The position numbers and the translations under genes are program-made. Below are positions 1 to 6,523 of a stretch of DNA of 8,109 bases, piece after piece. The notes below the pieces were generated by a model. That model did not search any database, was not told where the DNA came from, and saw only the letters and a program-made list of their open reading frames with translations. The DNA is from Bacteriovoracaceae bacterium (GTDB lineage: Bacteria > Bdellovibrionota > Bacteriovoracia > Bacteriovoracales > Bacteriovoracaceae): positions 1-8,109 of the forward strand of contig CANEVK010000122.1 in NCBI GenBank assembly GCA_947442115.1, in the 5' to 3' direction. How positions within the stretch are numbered: the stretch's first letter is position 1; the number at the start of each line of letters is the position of its first letter.

Positions 1-836
1 ATTTCTAGCTTAGCTCCCATTTTTATGAGGGTATCCAAAACATATTGTAAGTGAGAAGGATTAAAGCCTTTAACTTTCACTTCACCACCTCCCATGATGC
101 CGGCAATAATGAATGTCGCTGCTTCTATGCGGTCACCAATCACGCGATAAGGTTTACTCGGGGCCTTAAGCTCACTGAGTTTCATCCCATGGATGACAAT
201 CCGAGATGTTCCGGCCCCTTCAATTTTCACACCCTGACTCATAAGGAAATCAGCGAGATCGTCAATCTCTGGCTCTTGAGCGGCGTTTTCAATGACTGTT
301 TCACCTTCAGCAAGAACGGCTGCCATCATTATGTTTTCTGTGGCCCCAACGCTTGGAAAAGGAAAAGAGACCACGGCACCTTTGAGCTTGTCACATTTGG
401 CCTTAATGTAACCATTTTCAATTTCAATATGTGCACCCATTTTTTCAAGACCAGTTAAATGAATATCAACCGGACGAGCGCCTATAGCGCAGCCACCTGG
501 CAGAGAAACTGAGGCTTGTCCATAACGTGCAAGTAAAGGACCTAGAACAAGAACTGAAGCTCTCATGGTTTTCACGAGGGTATAATCCGCATGCTGACTA
601 TCAAGGTGACTTGCATCGACCATGATCTCATTATCATTTTTGACAACCTTGATTCCCATGCTTTGCAACAGCTTCAAAATGGTTCCAACATCCATGAGAT
701 CTGGAATACCAACAAACTGAACTGAGTACGGACAAAGAATGGTCGCAGCAAGAATCGGCAAAGTCGCATTCTTTGCAGAGGAAATTTCAACTTCGCCTTG
801 AAGCTTAATAGGACCCTGTATCAATAATTTATCCAT
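1..836 (-). CDS. murA: UDP-N-acetylglucosamine 1-carboxyvinyltransferase MurA (3' end beyond window)
   Basis: Cytoplasmic enzyme that transfers enolpyruvate from PEP to UDP-GlcNAc, the first committed step of peptidoglycan synthesis. My own translation of the minus strand gives 278 uninterrupted residues of a family normally about 420 long, so the last third lies beyond the left edge. Visible landmarks are SSAKNATLPILAA at residues 19-31, with the conserved Lys22-Asn23 pair; LPGGCAIGARPVD at 112-124, with catalytic loop Cys116; and VIGDRIEAATF at 232-242. Cys116 is the residue alkylated by fosfomycin in the family, so this version looks like the sensitive type (inference). Two small departures are Ser for Gly before AKNA and Gly for Pro in the usual PDRIE. 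The ATG at 836 is supported by AAGGA 8 nt upstream. It is the last gene seen in the rho-prfA operon, 36 nt after prmC. The catalytic Asp of the C-terminal part is not in view. Confidence 0.96.
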   Translation of the reverse strand, partial: MDKLLIQGPIKLQGEVEISSAKNATLPILAATILCPYSVQFVGIPDLMDVGTILKLLQSMGIKVVKNDNEIMVDASHLDSQHADYTLVKTMRASVLVLGPLLARYGQASVSLPGGCAIGARPVDIHLTGLEKMGAHIEIENGYIKAKCDKLKGAVVSFPFPSVGATENIMMAAVLAEGETVIENAAQEPEIDDLADFLMSQGVKIEGAGTSRIVIHGMKLSELKAPSKPYRVIGDRIEAATFIIAGIMGGGEVKVKGFNPSHLQYVLDTLIKMGAKLE

Positions 837-844
837 TTTTTAAT

Positions 845-849
845 TCCTT
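845..849 (-). promoter_or_regulatory. Shine-Dalgarno of murA
   Basis: The minus strand reads GAAGGAATTAAAAATG. AAGGA lies 8 nt before the murA ATG, in the 36-nt gap after prmC, and fixes this start. Confidence 0.75.
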
Positions 850-872
850 CGATTTTTTTTAATTTTATATCG

Positions 873-1733
873 CTACCGAACAAAAGACTTCGCTTTAATG
901 TAGCGTGGACGGCGTGCCAAATCATTTAAAATAGTGACATCATAAAATCCCAGTGACATGAGTTGTTTTGCCTGGTTTTCAAGTTCTAATTCATGCCCCT
1001 CCATCCAGAAAGCACCATTAAGGTGATGACGAATTGAAATAAAGAACTCTTCAAACCATTTTTCGTAAACATCATCCTCAAGGTAAAGCGCCATGGCAGG
1101 CTCATGGCGATCTACTGACTCATGAACAAGAGAGCGATGGGATGATGCCTTGATGTAAGGAGGATTTGAGACGATTAAATCAAAGACTCCGGGAACTTTT
1201 GCAAGTCTATCAGAACAAATAAATTTAACCTTGGATTCAAGTCTTAGTCTGAAACAATTAATCCGAGCAACTTCTAAAGCCGCTTCTGAGAGATCAACAC
1301 CTACGCCACTTTTACCAACACCATGGGCAATCAAACTGAGTAAAATGACTCCACTGCCAACCCCCACATCTAATACATTCTCAATAGGTGTTTGATTCTC
1401 TTGCTTGATTAAGTCTACTAGCCACTCCGTTTCTGGCCGGGGAATAAGAACATGCTCATTCACAAAAAAGCGATGATAGTAGAACTCAGAAAATCCCATC
1501 AAGTACGCCAGCGGATAACCACTAAGAAGAGAATTTTGAATAACTGATATTAATTGAGTCGATGAAAAATACGGCGAAGAATCGAGATCAAGACATTCGT
1601 TTTTTAATTTGTTTTTTAAGATATCATGAATATCTCTCAAAAATGAATCTTGAGAAATACCTGGGTATCGTTTTTCAAGCTGAATTCGGTGGGAAATAAA
1701 AAAAGAAAGCCAAAACTCTCTTAAGGTTTTTAT
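873..1733 (-). CDS. prmC: Peptide chain release factor N5-glutamine methyltransferase PrmC (HemK), probable AUA start
   Basis: SAM-dependent enzyme that methylates the glutamine of the GGQ motif in RF1 and RF2, acting on the product of the gene just upstream. Numbered from 1733, the core shows IPRPETE at 97-103, SAM-binding DVGVGSG at 122-128, and the substrate-glutamine motif NPPY at 190-193. The usual GG-DG segment after EPxxAL is replaced by ALYLEDD. Start choice: the only ATG/GTG/TTG codon in frame is a TTG at 1640. That would give 255 residues, has no SD and leaves an 89-nt gap. The frame stays open upstream for 31 more codons, reading TLREFWLSFF, which resembles a PrmC N-terminus. At 1733 an ATA overlaps the prfA stop as ATAA, 7 nt after AAGGAG. 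This gives 286 residues, near the family's usual 275-290. The product is secure; the AUA start is inference, and a sequence change from ATG or use of the TTG remain possible. Confidence 0.9.
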   Translation of the reverse strand: MKTLREFWLSFFISHRIQLEKRYPGISQDSFLRDIHDILKNKLKNECLDLDSSPYFSSTQLISVIQNSLLSGYPLAYLMGFSEFYYHRFFVNEHVLIPRPETEWLVDLIKQENQTPIENVLDVGVGSGVILLSLIAHGVGKSGVGVDLSEAALEVARINCFRLRLESKVKFICSDRLAKVPGVFDLIVSNPPYIKASSHRSLVHESVDRHEPAMALYLEDDVYEKWFEEFFISIRHHLNGAFWMEGHELELENQAKQLMSLGFYDVTILNDLARRPRYIKAKSFVR

Positions 1734-2800
1734 GCCTCTTCTCCTTGAAGAAGAATCGCTTGGTTATGAGCAATCAGAGCATCAATAACTTCATCCACAT
1801 CGCCATTCATAAAATTTGGAAGATTATAAATAGTAAAATTAATTCGATGATCAGTGATACGGCCCTGAGGGTAGTTATAAGTCCGGATCCGCTCAGAACG
1901 ATCTCCCGTTCCCACGAGCCCCTTTCTCATAGAAGCTTCTTTGGCGTGAGCCTCTTGGATTCTTAAATCGTAAAGCTTTGCCTTTAAAATTTTAAAAGCT
2001 TTTTCCTTATTCTTTAACTGAGATCTCTCATCCTGCATGGCAATCACAATCCCCGTAGGATTGTGGGTTAAACGAACAGCAGAATCGGAGGTATTCACTG
2101 ACTGCCCACCTGAACCACCAGAACGGTAAACATCGATTCGAATTTCATTCATATCCAGAACGACATCTCCAACTTCATCCGCTTCTGGCATCACAGCGAC
2201 TGTAATAGTTGATGTATGCACTCTCCCCTGAGCTTCAGTGTCTGGCACCCGTTGCACACGATGAACACCGGATTCATATTTCATTCTTGAATAAACTTTA
2301 TCACCCGAAACGTTCACCACGATTTCTTTTAAACCACGATCTCCCTCAGAGATAGAGACGACTTCTGACTTCCAACCTTTTGAGTTGAAATAGTTTTTAT
2401 ACATCCGCCAAACATCGGCTACAAAGATGGAAGCTTCATCACCACCAGCGCCAGCGCGCACTTCTAAGATAACGTTTCGCTCATCATTTGGATCTTTCGG
2501 TAGAAGAAGAAGCTTAAGTTCTTGCTCCACAGCTGGTAATTTGGCTTCAAGCTCAGAGAGTTCCTCTTTGGCCATCTCCCGCATATCTTCATCTTTTTCA
2601 TTATGAATAATATCTTTATTGCCTTCGATATCGGCGACGAGCTTTTTATATTCTCTGAATTTAAAAACAATGGGCTCAATATTTGATCGTTCAGCATTTG
2701 TCTCACGTAAATCAGCAGGCCTATCATAAAGTGTAGGGTCACCAAGTCTTTCGGTAAGAACTTCATATCTCCTGACAACTGCTTCTAATTTATCAAACAC
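1730..2800 (-). CDS. prfA: Peptide chain release factor 1 (RF1)
   Basis: Class I release factor that reads UAA and UAG in the ribosomal A site and triggers peptidyl-tRNA hydrolysis. The 356 residues match the family's usual 355-360. Seen in order: N-terminal helical domain about 1-100; GAGGDEA at 117-123; the stop-codon reading region HRVQRVPDTE at 180-189, whose PDT (186-188) fits the PxT signature of RF1 rather than the SPF of RF2; and GGQ at 231-233, whose Gln is the PrmC substrate. The residues before GGQ read YRSGGS where RASGA is common. The start is GTG at 2800, six bases after AAGGA. An ATG triplet overlaps this GTG but is in another frame and soon hits a stop. It lies 18 nt after the DUF1385 gene, and its last codons carry the apparent SD of prmC. 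Confidence 0.97.
   Translation of the reverse strand: MFDKLEAVVRRYEVLTERLGDPTLYDRPADLRETNAERSNIEPIVFKFREYKKLVADIEGNKDIIHNEKDEDMREMAKEELSELEAKLPAVEQELKLLLLPKDPNDERNVILEVRAGAGGDEASIFVADVWRMYKNYFNSKGWKSEVVSISEGDRGLKEIVVNVSGDKVYSRMKYESGVHRVQRVPDTEAQGRVHTSTITVAVMPEADEVGDVVLDMNEIRIDVYRSGGSGGQSVNTSDSAVRLTHNPTGIVIAMQDERSQLKNKEKAFKILKAKLYDLRIQEAHAKEASMRKGLVGTGDRSERIRTYNYPQGRITDHRINFTIYNLPNFMNGDVDEVIDALIAHNQAILLQGEEA
1741..1746 (-). promoter_or_regulatory. Shine-Dalgarno deciding the prmC start, inside prfA
   Basis: The minus strand reads AAGGAG, then seven bases, then ATAA. The motif lies within the last codons of prfA (Leu-Gln-Gly-Glu-Glu-Ala-stop). It is well spaced for the AUA at 1733 and about 100 nt from the TTG at 1640, so it argues for the upstream start with termination-reinitiation coupling. 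Confidence 0.6.
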
Positions 2801-2806
2801 ATCTTA

Positions 2807-2811
2807 TCCTT
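2807..2811 (-). promoter_or_regulatory. Shine-Dalgarno of prfA, supporting a GTG start
   Basis: AAGGA on the minus strand lies six bases before the GTG at 2800. It supports GTG over the overlapping out-of-frame ATG at 2802. Confidence 0.7.
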
Positions 2812-2818
2812 ATAAAAA

Positions 2819-3943
2819 CTATTCTAGAAATTGCGTCAGGGTAGAGTTCGTTGATTCCATTTCGCTTATACTTCGAATATCAACTTCTTCTAACTTTAAA
2901 ACTTTTTCCTTGGCTTCCTTTAAATTGAATTTCTCTTCAAGATAAAGAACCGCTTTAATCGAAGATAGGGCCACTTCTAACTGCTGATCATCAGGTTCTT
3001 TTGTAGTTAGCTTTTGGAGCAGCATTCCAGGGGCTGCCATGGCACGGGCCCACCATTGATCTGAACACTTGCCAGATGCTTTGATGAGCTCATAACTGAT
3101 ACCTGCCACCGGTAGCATCAATCCAACTTTAAAAAAGACGGCCACAATATGCCTTAAAAGATTTGGCAAGTTAGCCCCAACTGGGATCAGAGTAAAAACG
3201 GCAGAAAACAAAATAATAGAGATAAGGATCAGAAAGAAAACAAAACTTGTCCCGCAGCGAGGATGAAGTGTTGTAAATTTTTTAGCATTCTCAACTGTTA
3301 AATCCATTCCAGCTTCAAACGTGGCAATCGATTTATGTTCAGCACCATGATATTGAAAAACACGATAGACATCTTTCATAAATGAAATGGCCCAAATATA
3401 CGTCACAAAAATCATGGCCTTAATGGCCCCATCGACAGCATGAAAAGCAAAACTATCTAAAGTCCAGTCATAGCCCAAAAAGGCACCAATTCCAAAAGCT
3501 GCCCAATGTGGGACAAAAACAAAAAGACCAATTCCGAAAGTAAAAGAGATGGCCATGGTTAAATAAGTCGCCCAATCAACTTTTTCTTTCTTCTTTTGTG
3601 AGGCTTCAAACTCTTCTAAAGTTTTTCCTTTTTTTAGAGCTTTCTGTCTCTCTTCTTCCGCCATGGCAATATTGGCAGAATAATTGAGAGAGACAATCCC
3701 ATTGGCCATGGTCTCAATCAGCATCAAAATACCTCTTAAGAATGGCTTTTTTAAGAAGTTTAATTTTTTACTTAAACCGTACCACTGATCGCGACGTAAA
3801 CGAATGGAGCCATCAGGTTTCCTGACGGCAACCACGAAGGCGTTCGGAGAGCGCATCATCACTCCCTCTATCACGGCCTGGCCGCCAATAGAGGTGTATT
3901 GCTTAGCTAGTAGAAGGGCGATTCGCTTGAGAGTCTTCTTCAT
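2819..3943 (-). CDS. DUF1385 (YqhQ-like) polytopic membrane protein
   Basis: Member of the DUF1385 family (Bacillus YqhQ type). I know of no settled biochemical function. Family signatures visible: GGQAVIEGVMMRSP at 20-33, YHGAEHKSIATFEAG at 198-212, HPRCGTSF at 227-234, and PGMLLQKLTTKEPDDQQLEVA at about 305-325. The clustered His, Glu and Cys residues could bind metal (inference). Hydrophobic stretches at about 128-157, 168-189, 233-256 and 263-288 suggest at least four membrane segments. A charged cytosolic-looking stretch (about 94-122) precedes the first. After the family core, about 45 residues rich in Lys and Glu extend the C-terminus. The ATG shares its A with the rho stop (TAATG), and no SD is evident, so translation is probably coupled to rho. 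Its place between rho and prfA suggests co-expression with termination factors, not a shared mechanism. Confidence 0.9.
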   Translation of the reverse strand: MKKTLKRIALLLAKQYTSIGGQAVIEGVMMRSPNAFVVAVRKPDGSIRLRRDQWYGLSKKLNFLKKPFLRGILMLIETMANGIVSLNYSANIAMAEEERQKALKKGKTLEEFEASQKKKEKVDWATYLTMAISFTFGIGLFVFVPHWAAFGIGAFLGYDWTLDSFAFHAVDGAIKAMIFVTYIWAISFMKDVYRVFQYHGAEHKSIATFEAGMDLTVENAKKFTTLHPRCGTSFVFFLILISIILFSAVFTLIPVGANLPNLLRHIVAVFFKVGLMLPVAGISYELIKASGKCSDQWWARAMAAPGMLLQKLTTKEPDDQQLEVALSSIKAVLYLEEKFNLKEAKEKVLKLEEVDIRSISEMESTNSTLTQFLE

Positions 3944-5190
3944 TATGAATTCAACTTATCAAGGAAAGCCGAGTTCGTTTTTGTATCGCGAATTCGCTCG
4001 AGGATAAATTCCATGGAGTCCATGGTGTTCATCGGGTTAAGAACTCGACGAAGAACGAACACTCTCTGAAGATCTTTATCCTTCATGAGAAGGTCTTCCT
4101 TACGAGTAGATGATTTGTTGATATCTAGACATGGGAAAACGCGTTTTTCCATAAGTTTTCTATCAAGCTGAATCTCAGAGTTACCAGTTCCTTTGAACTC
4201 CTCGAAAATCACTTCATCCATTCTTGAACCAGTATCAATCAAGGCCGTAGCGATAATAGTCAATGAACCACCATTTTCGATGTTACGAGCAGCTCCGAAA
4301 AATCTTTTCGGTTTATGAAGAGCATTCGAATCCACACCACCAGAGAGGATTTTACCAGATGGTGGAACAACAGTGTTATAGGCACGCGCTAGACGAGTGA
4401 TTGAATCCAATAGGATCACCACATGTTGTTTTGCTTCAACGAGACGCTTGGCTTTTTCAATGACCATTTCTGCAACCTGAACGTGACGAGTGGCCGGTTC
4501 ATCGAAAGTCGATGAAACAACTTCTGCACGAACGTTTCGCTTCATATCTGTTACTTCCTCTGGACGCTCATCAATTAAAAGCACGATGAGTTTTGTTTCA
4601 GGGTGGTTATCAGAGATAGAGTTCGCAATATCTTGCATCAACATTGTTTTACCGGCCTTCGGTGGGGCCACGATAAGGCAACGCTGACCAAAACCTTGAG
4701 GCACAAACATATCAATGATTCGAGTTGAGTAATTTGTTGGTTTTGATTCAAGGTTAATACGCTTATTTGGGTAAAGCGGAGTCAAGTTATCAAAAAGAAC
4801 AGTCGATCTGTGCTGTTCAGGATCACGGAAGTTGATATGACTTACTTTAAGAAGAGCAAAATAGCGCTCGCCTTCTTTCGGTGTTCTGATTTGGCCTTCG
4901 ATTGTATCCCCAGTTCTTAATCCAAAACGACGAATCTGAGATGGAGAAACATATATATCATCTGCACCTGGAAGATAGTTATAAGAGGGAGATCTTAAGA
5001 AACCAAATCCGTCTGGAAGAATCTCAAGAACACCGTCTCCAAAAATTTCTTCATTATCTTTAGATTTCTTTGTGAGGAGAGAGAAAATGAGCTCGTGCTT
5101 TTTAAGGCCAGCAGCGTTTTCAATCTGGGCTTCTTCGGCCATTTTGGTTAGTTCTTCGATGTCTTTTTCACGCAAAGCGCTTAAGTGCAT
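3943..5190 (-). CDS. rho: Transcription termination factor Rho
   Basis: Hexameric RNA-dependent ATPase and helicase that loads on untranslated RNA and dislodges RNA polymerase. The 415 residues compare with 419 in E. coli. Seen in order: N-terminal helical Rho_N-type domain about 1-45; cold-shock-like RNA-binding domain about 50-120 with GFGFLR at 61-66; Walker A APPKAGKT at 175-182; IDERPEEV at 206-213; Walker B VVILLDS at 257-263, then RLARAYN; and the Q/R-loop region SGGVDSNALHKPKRFFGAA at 283-301 lining the central pore. There is no large insertion in the N-terminal domain, unlike Rho of some actinobacteria. The ATG at 5190 follows GGAG by five bases. It is the first gene of the minus-strand operon, and its stop overlaps the next start. 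A leader of about 110 nt is predicted, which would leave room for autogenous control (inference). Confidence 0.98.
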   Translation of the reverse strand: MHLSALREKDIEELTKMAEEAQIENAAGLKKHELIFSLLTKKSKDNEEIFGDGVLEILPDGFGFLRSPSYNYLPGADDIYVSPSQIRRFGLRTGDTIEGQIRTPKEGERYFALLKVSHINFRDPEQHRSTVLFDNLTPLYPNKRINLESKPTNYSTRIIDMFVPQGFGQRCLIVAPPKAGKTMLMQDIANSISDNHPETKLIVLLIDERPEEVTDMKRNVRAEVVSSTFDEPATRHVQVAEMVIEKAKRLVEAKQHVVILLDSITRLARAYNTVVPPSGKILSGGVDSNALHKPKRFFGAARNIENGGSLTIIATALIDTGSRMDEVIFEEFKGTGNSEIQLDRKLMEKRVFPCLDINKSSTRKEDLLMKDKDLQRVFVLRRVLNPMNTMDSMEFILERIRDTKTNSAFLDKLNS

Positions 5191-5195
5191 TTGTA

Positions 5196-5199
5196 CTCC
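5196..5199 (-). promoter_or_regulatory. Shine-Dalgarno of rho
   Basis: GGAG on the minus strand lies five bases before the ATG at 5190 and supports this start. Confidence 0.65.
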
Positions 5200-5261
5200 A
5201 CTGTAAGTTAATTAAGATTCAAGTTATCAATGATCATTTGTTTGAATTTTTGGGATTTTAA

Positions 5262-5277
5262 ATCTCGACTTCGAGAT
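5262..5277. repeat. Perfect inverted repeat in the rho/dinB intergenic region
   Basis: ATCTCGA-CT-TCGAGAT: two perfect 7-bp arms around a 2-bp centre. If rho starts from the promoter proposed at 5308-5335, the repeat lies in the rho 5' leader, about 70 nt before the start codon. It could be a regulator-binding site in DNA, or a short hairpin in RNA with six pairs and a four-base loop. There is no U-tract after it on either strand, so it is not an intrinsic terminator. Its first nine bases recur at 5410-5418. Confidence 0.6.
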
Positions 5278-5307
5278 GTATCGCGAAACATTGTTTTGAT
5301 TGAATTA

Positions 5308-5335
5308 ATATTAACCTTAAACCTGAGGAAGTCAA
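5308..5335 (-). promoter_or_regulatory. Candidate promoter of the rho operon
   Basis: On the minus strand, TTGACT (5330-5335) is followed after 16 bp by TAATAT (5308-5313): five of six and four of six matches to sigma-70-type consensus. It predicts a transcript start near 5300 and a rho leader of about 110 nt. This is pattern matching only; the region is AT-rich and chance hits are likely. Confidence 0.4.
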
Positions 5336-5409
5336 TTCATTGTTTCTTTTGGTGCTCCGTCCTGATATAAAATCAAGCACTTAGCCAGGTTCAAGAGTAA
5401 TCATTTTTT

Positions 5410-5418
5410 ATCTCGACT
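5410..5418. repeat. Second copy of the ATCTCGACT motif
   Basis: ATCTCGACT here is identical to 5262-5270, the left arm and centre of the inverted repeat. This copy has no matching right arm. It overlaps the proposed dinB -35 element, so a protein that recognises the motif could touch both divergent promoters (inference). Confidence 0.45.
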
Positions 5419-5441
5419 CGTACGTACCCTTTCCGTATCAT
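5413..5441 (+). promoter_or_regulatory. Candidate dinB promoter giving a leaderless or near-leaderless mRNA
   Basis: TCGACT (5413-5418), a 17-bp spacer, then TATCAT (5436-5441). The -10 match is five of six and the -35 match four of six. A start about seven bases after the -10 would fall on or just before the dinB ATG at 5448. That would explain why no SD precedes it. An alternative is an extended -10 (TGATATAAA) at 5363-5371, giving a leader of about 70 nt that still lacks an SD. Confidence 0.4.
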
Positions 5442-5447
5442 TAATTT

Positions 5448-6497
5448 ATGCGAAAAATTATTCATATTGATATGGATGCCTTTTTTGCGGCAGTGGAAAT
5501 GAGAGATCATCCTGAACTCAGAAATATTCCTATGGCCGTAGGTGGATCACAAGACCGAAGAGGAGTTCTTTGTACGGCCAACTACGAAGCAAGAAAATAT
5601 GGAGTCAGGTCGGCCATGCCCACCTCCTATGCTTTAAAGTTATGTCCCCAGCTTGTTATCATTAAGCCAAGTATGAGGAAGTATGCCGAGGTTTCTGAGG
5701 AAGTTTTTAATATTTTTTCTGAATTTACAGACATTATAGAGCCTTTATCTTTAGATGAGGCCTACTTAGATGTGACACATTCTTCGCACTTTCATGGTTC
5801 CGGGACTCTTATGGCCCAGGCAATATGCCAAAAGATTTTTAATCAAACAGGTTTAACAGCTTCGGCGGGAATTGCGCCCAATAAACTTTTAGCTAAACTT
5901 GCCAGTGACATCAATAAACCCAATGGTATTTTTACGATAGCTCCTCACCAAGTCACGATGTTTATGAAGACTTTACCTGTGAATCGCTTATGGGGTGTTG
6001 GAAAAGTCATGTCGCAAAAGCTTCAGGATCTTGGAATTAAAACTTGTCATGATTTAGAAGCCTACTCCTTAAGTGACCTCGTCCATCAATTTGGAAAATT
6101 TGGAGAAATGCTGTTTTATTTTTGCCGTGGAATTGATGAGCGGGAAGTTGAAACGGATTATGAAAGGAAATCACTGGGGACGGAAGAAACGTTTGCTCTA
6201 GATATTGAGCAATATGATGACATGAAATTAAATATTTTAAGAATGAGTGATGAATTGATAGAGGAATTAAAAAATTACAGCGACAAAAGAGTGAAAAATC
6301 TGCATGTAAAGATCAAGTATTTTGATTTCAAGCAAACAACAATTGAAAGACCGTTAAGTTTAAAACCTGAAAGCTTTTTAGAGCTATTTTCAGAACGGTG
6401 GTCCCAGGATCCCCGTCCGATTCGACTCTTAGGTGTAGGGGTTAAATTTGAAGACTCCTATCCCAAAGATCTAGGGCAACTCTCACTTTTGACTTAA
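5448..6497 (+). CDS. dinB: DNA polymerase IV (Y-family translesion polymerase DinB)
   Basis: Error-prone polymerase that extends past lesions such as N2-dG adducts; in many bacteria it belongs to the SOS response. The 349 residues compare with 351 in E. coli, with near-identical opening text (MRKIIHIDMDAFFAAVEMRD). Catalytic acidic residues are Asp8 and the Asp103-Glu104 pair in EPLSLDEAYLDVT (98-110). The steric-gate Phe is Phe13, preceded by Phe12. GIAPNKLLAKLASDINKPNG (141-160) is the conserved palm segment. LPVNRLWGVG (176-185) starts the thumb, and the little finger domain occupies about 240-335. The C-terminus ends QLSLLT, and QLSLL (344-348) fits the beta-clamp-binding motif. The start is fixed by homology, although no SD is present. 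It is divergent from rho, with yqgF 26 nt downstream. I saw no obvious LexA box, but LexA sites differ widely among these bacteria. Confidence 0.97.
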   Translation: MRKIIHIDMDAFFAAVEMRDHPELRNIPMAVGGSQDRRGVLCTANYEARKYGVRSAMPTSYALKLCPQLVIIKPSMRKYAEVSEEVFNIFSEFTDIIEPLSLDEAYLDVTHSSHFHGSGTLMAQAICQKIFNQTGLTASAGIAPNKLLAKLASDINKPNGIFTIAPHQVTMFMKTLPVNRLWGVGKVMSQKLQDLGIKTCHDLEAYSLSDLVHQFGKFGEMLFYFCRGIDEREVETDYERKSLGTEETFALDIEQYDDMKLNILRMSDELIEELKNYSDKRVKNLHVKIKYFDFKQTTIERPLSLKPESFLELFSERWSQDPRPIRLLGVGVKFEDSYPKDLGQLSLLT

Positions 6498-6523
6498 AGA
6501 ATATGATTTTGTAAGAATGCCCT

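Noticed and set aside
51..458. Plus-strand open frame of 135 codons
   Set aside because: It lies opposite murA, whose minus-strand translation shows the catalytic loop and other family motifs throughout; the plus-strand product has no recognisable features.
1641..1729. Genuine 89-nt intergenic gap between prfA and prmC
   Set aside because: The prmC frame is open through it with PrmC-like N-terminal residues, and all other junctions in the operon are 36 nt or less; it is better read as coding sequence.
1745..1966. Plus-strand open frame opposite prfA
   Set aside because: Antisense shadow of the conserved RF1 C-terminus; no SD and no family signature.
2464..2778. Minus-strand open frame of 104 codons inside prfA
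   Set aside because: Same strand but a different frame from prfA, low-complexity product, and RF1 is conserved through this stretch.
3804..4007. Plus-strand open frame across the rho/DUF1385 junction
   Set aside because: Antisense to two well-supported genes, with no start signals.
4490..4687. Plus-strand open frame opposite the rho ATPase core
   Set aside because: Shadow of highly conserved Rho sequence.
5352..5380. GTGCT...AGCAC inverted repeat in the rho/dinB intergenic region
   Set aside because: Only five pairs with a 19-base loop; expected by chance and not followed by a U-tract.
5388..5447. LexA-type operator in front of dinB
   Set aside because: No clear match to the SOS boxes I know (E. 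coli CTG-N10-CAG, Bacillus GAAC-N4-GTTC, or a TTAC-N3-GTAA form). Lineage-specific boxes cannot be excluded.
6502..6507. TATGAT as a -10 element for a separate yqgF promoter
   Set aside because: Five of six matches, but no usable -35 at 16-18 bp and no TGn extension; the TTGACT at 6489 is far too close. Co-transcription with dinB is simpler.
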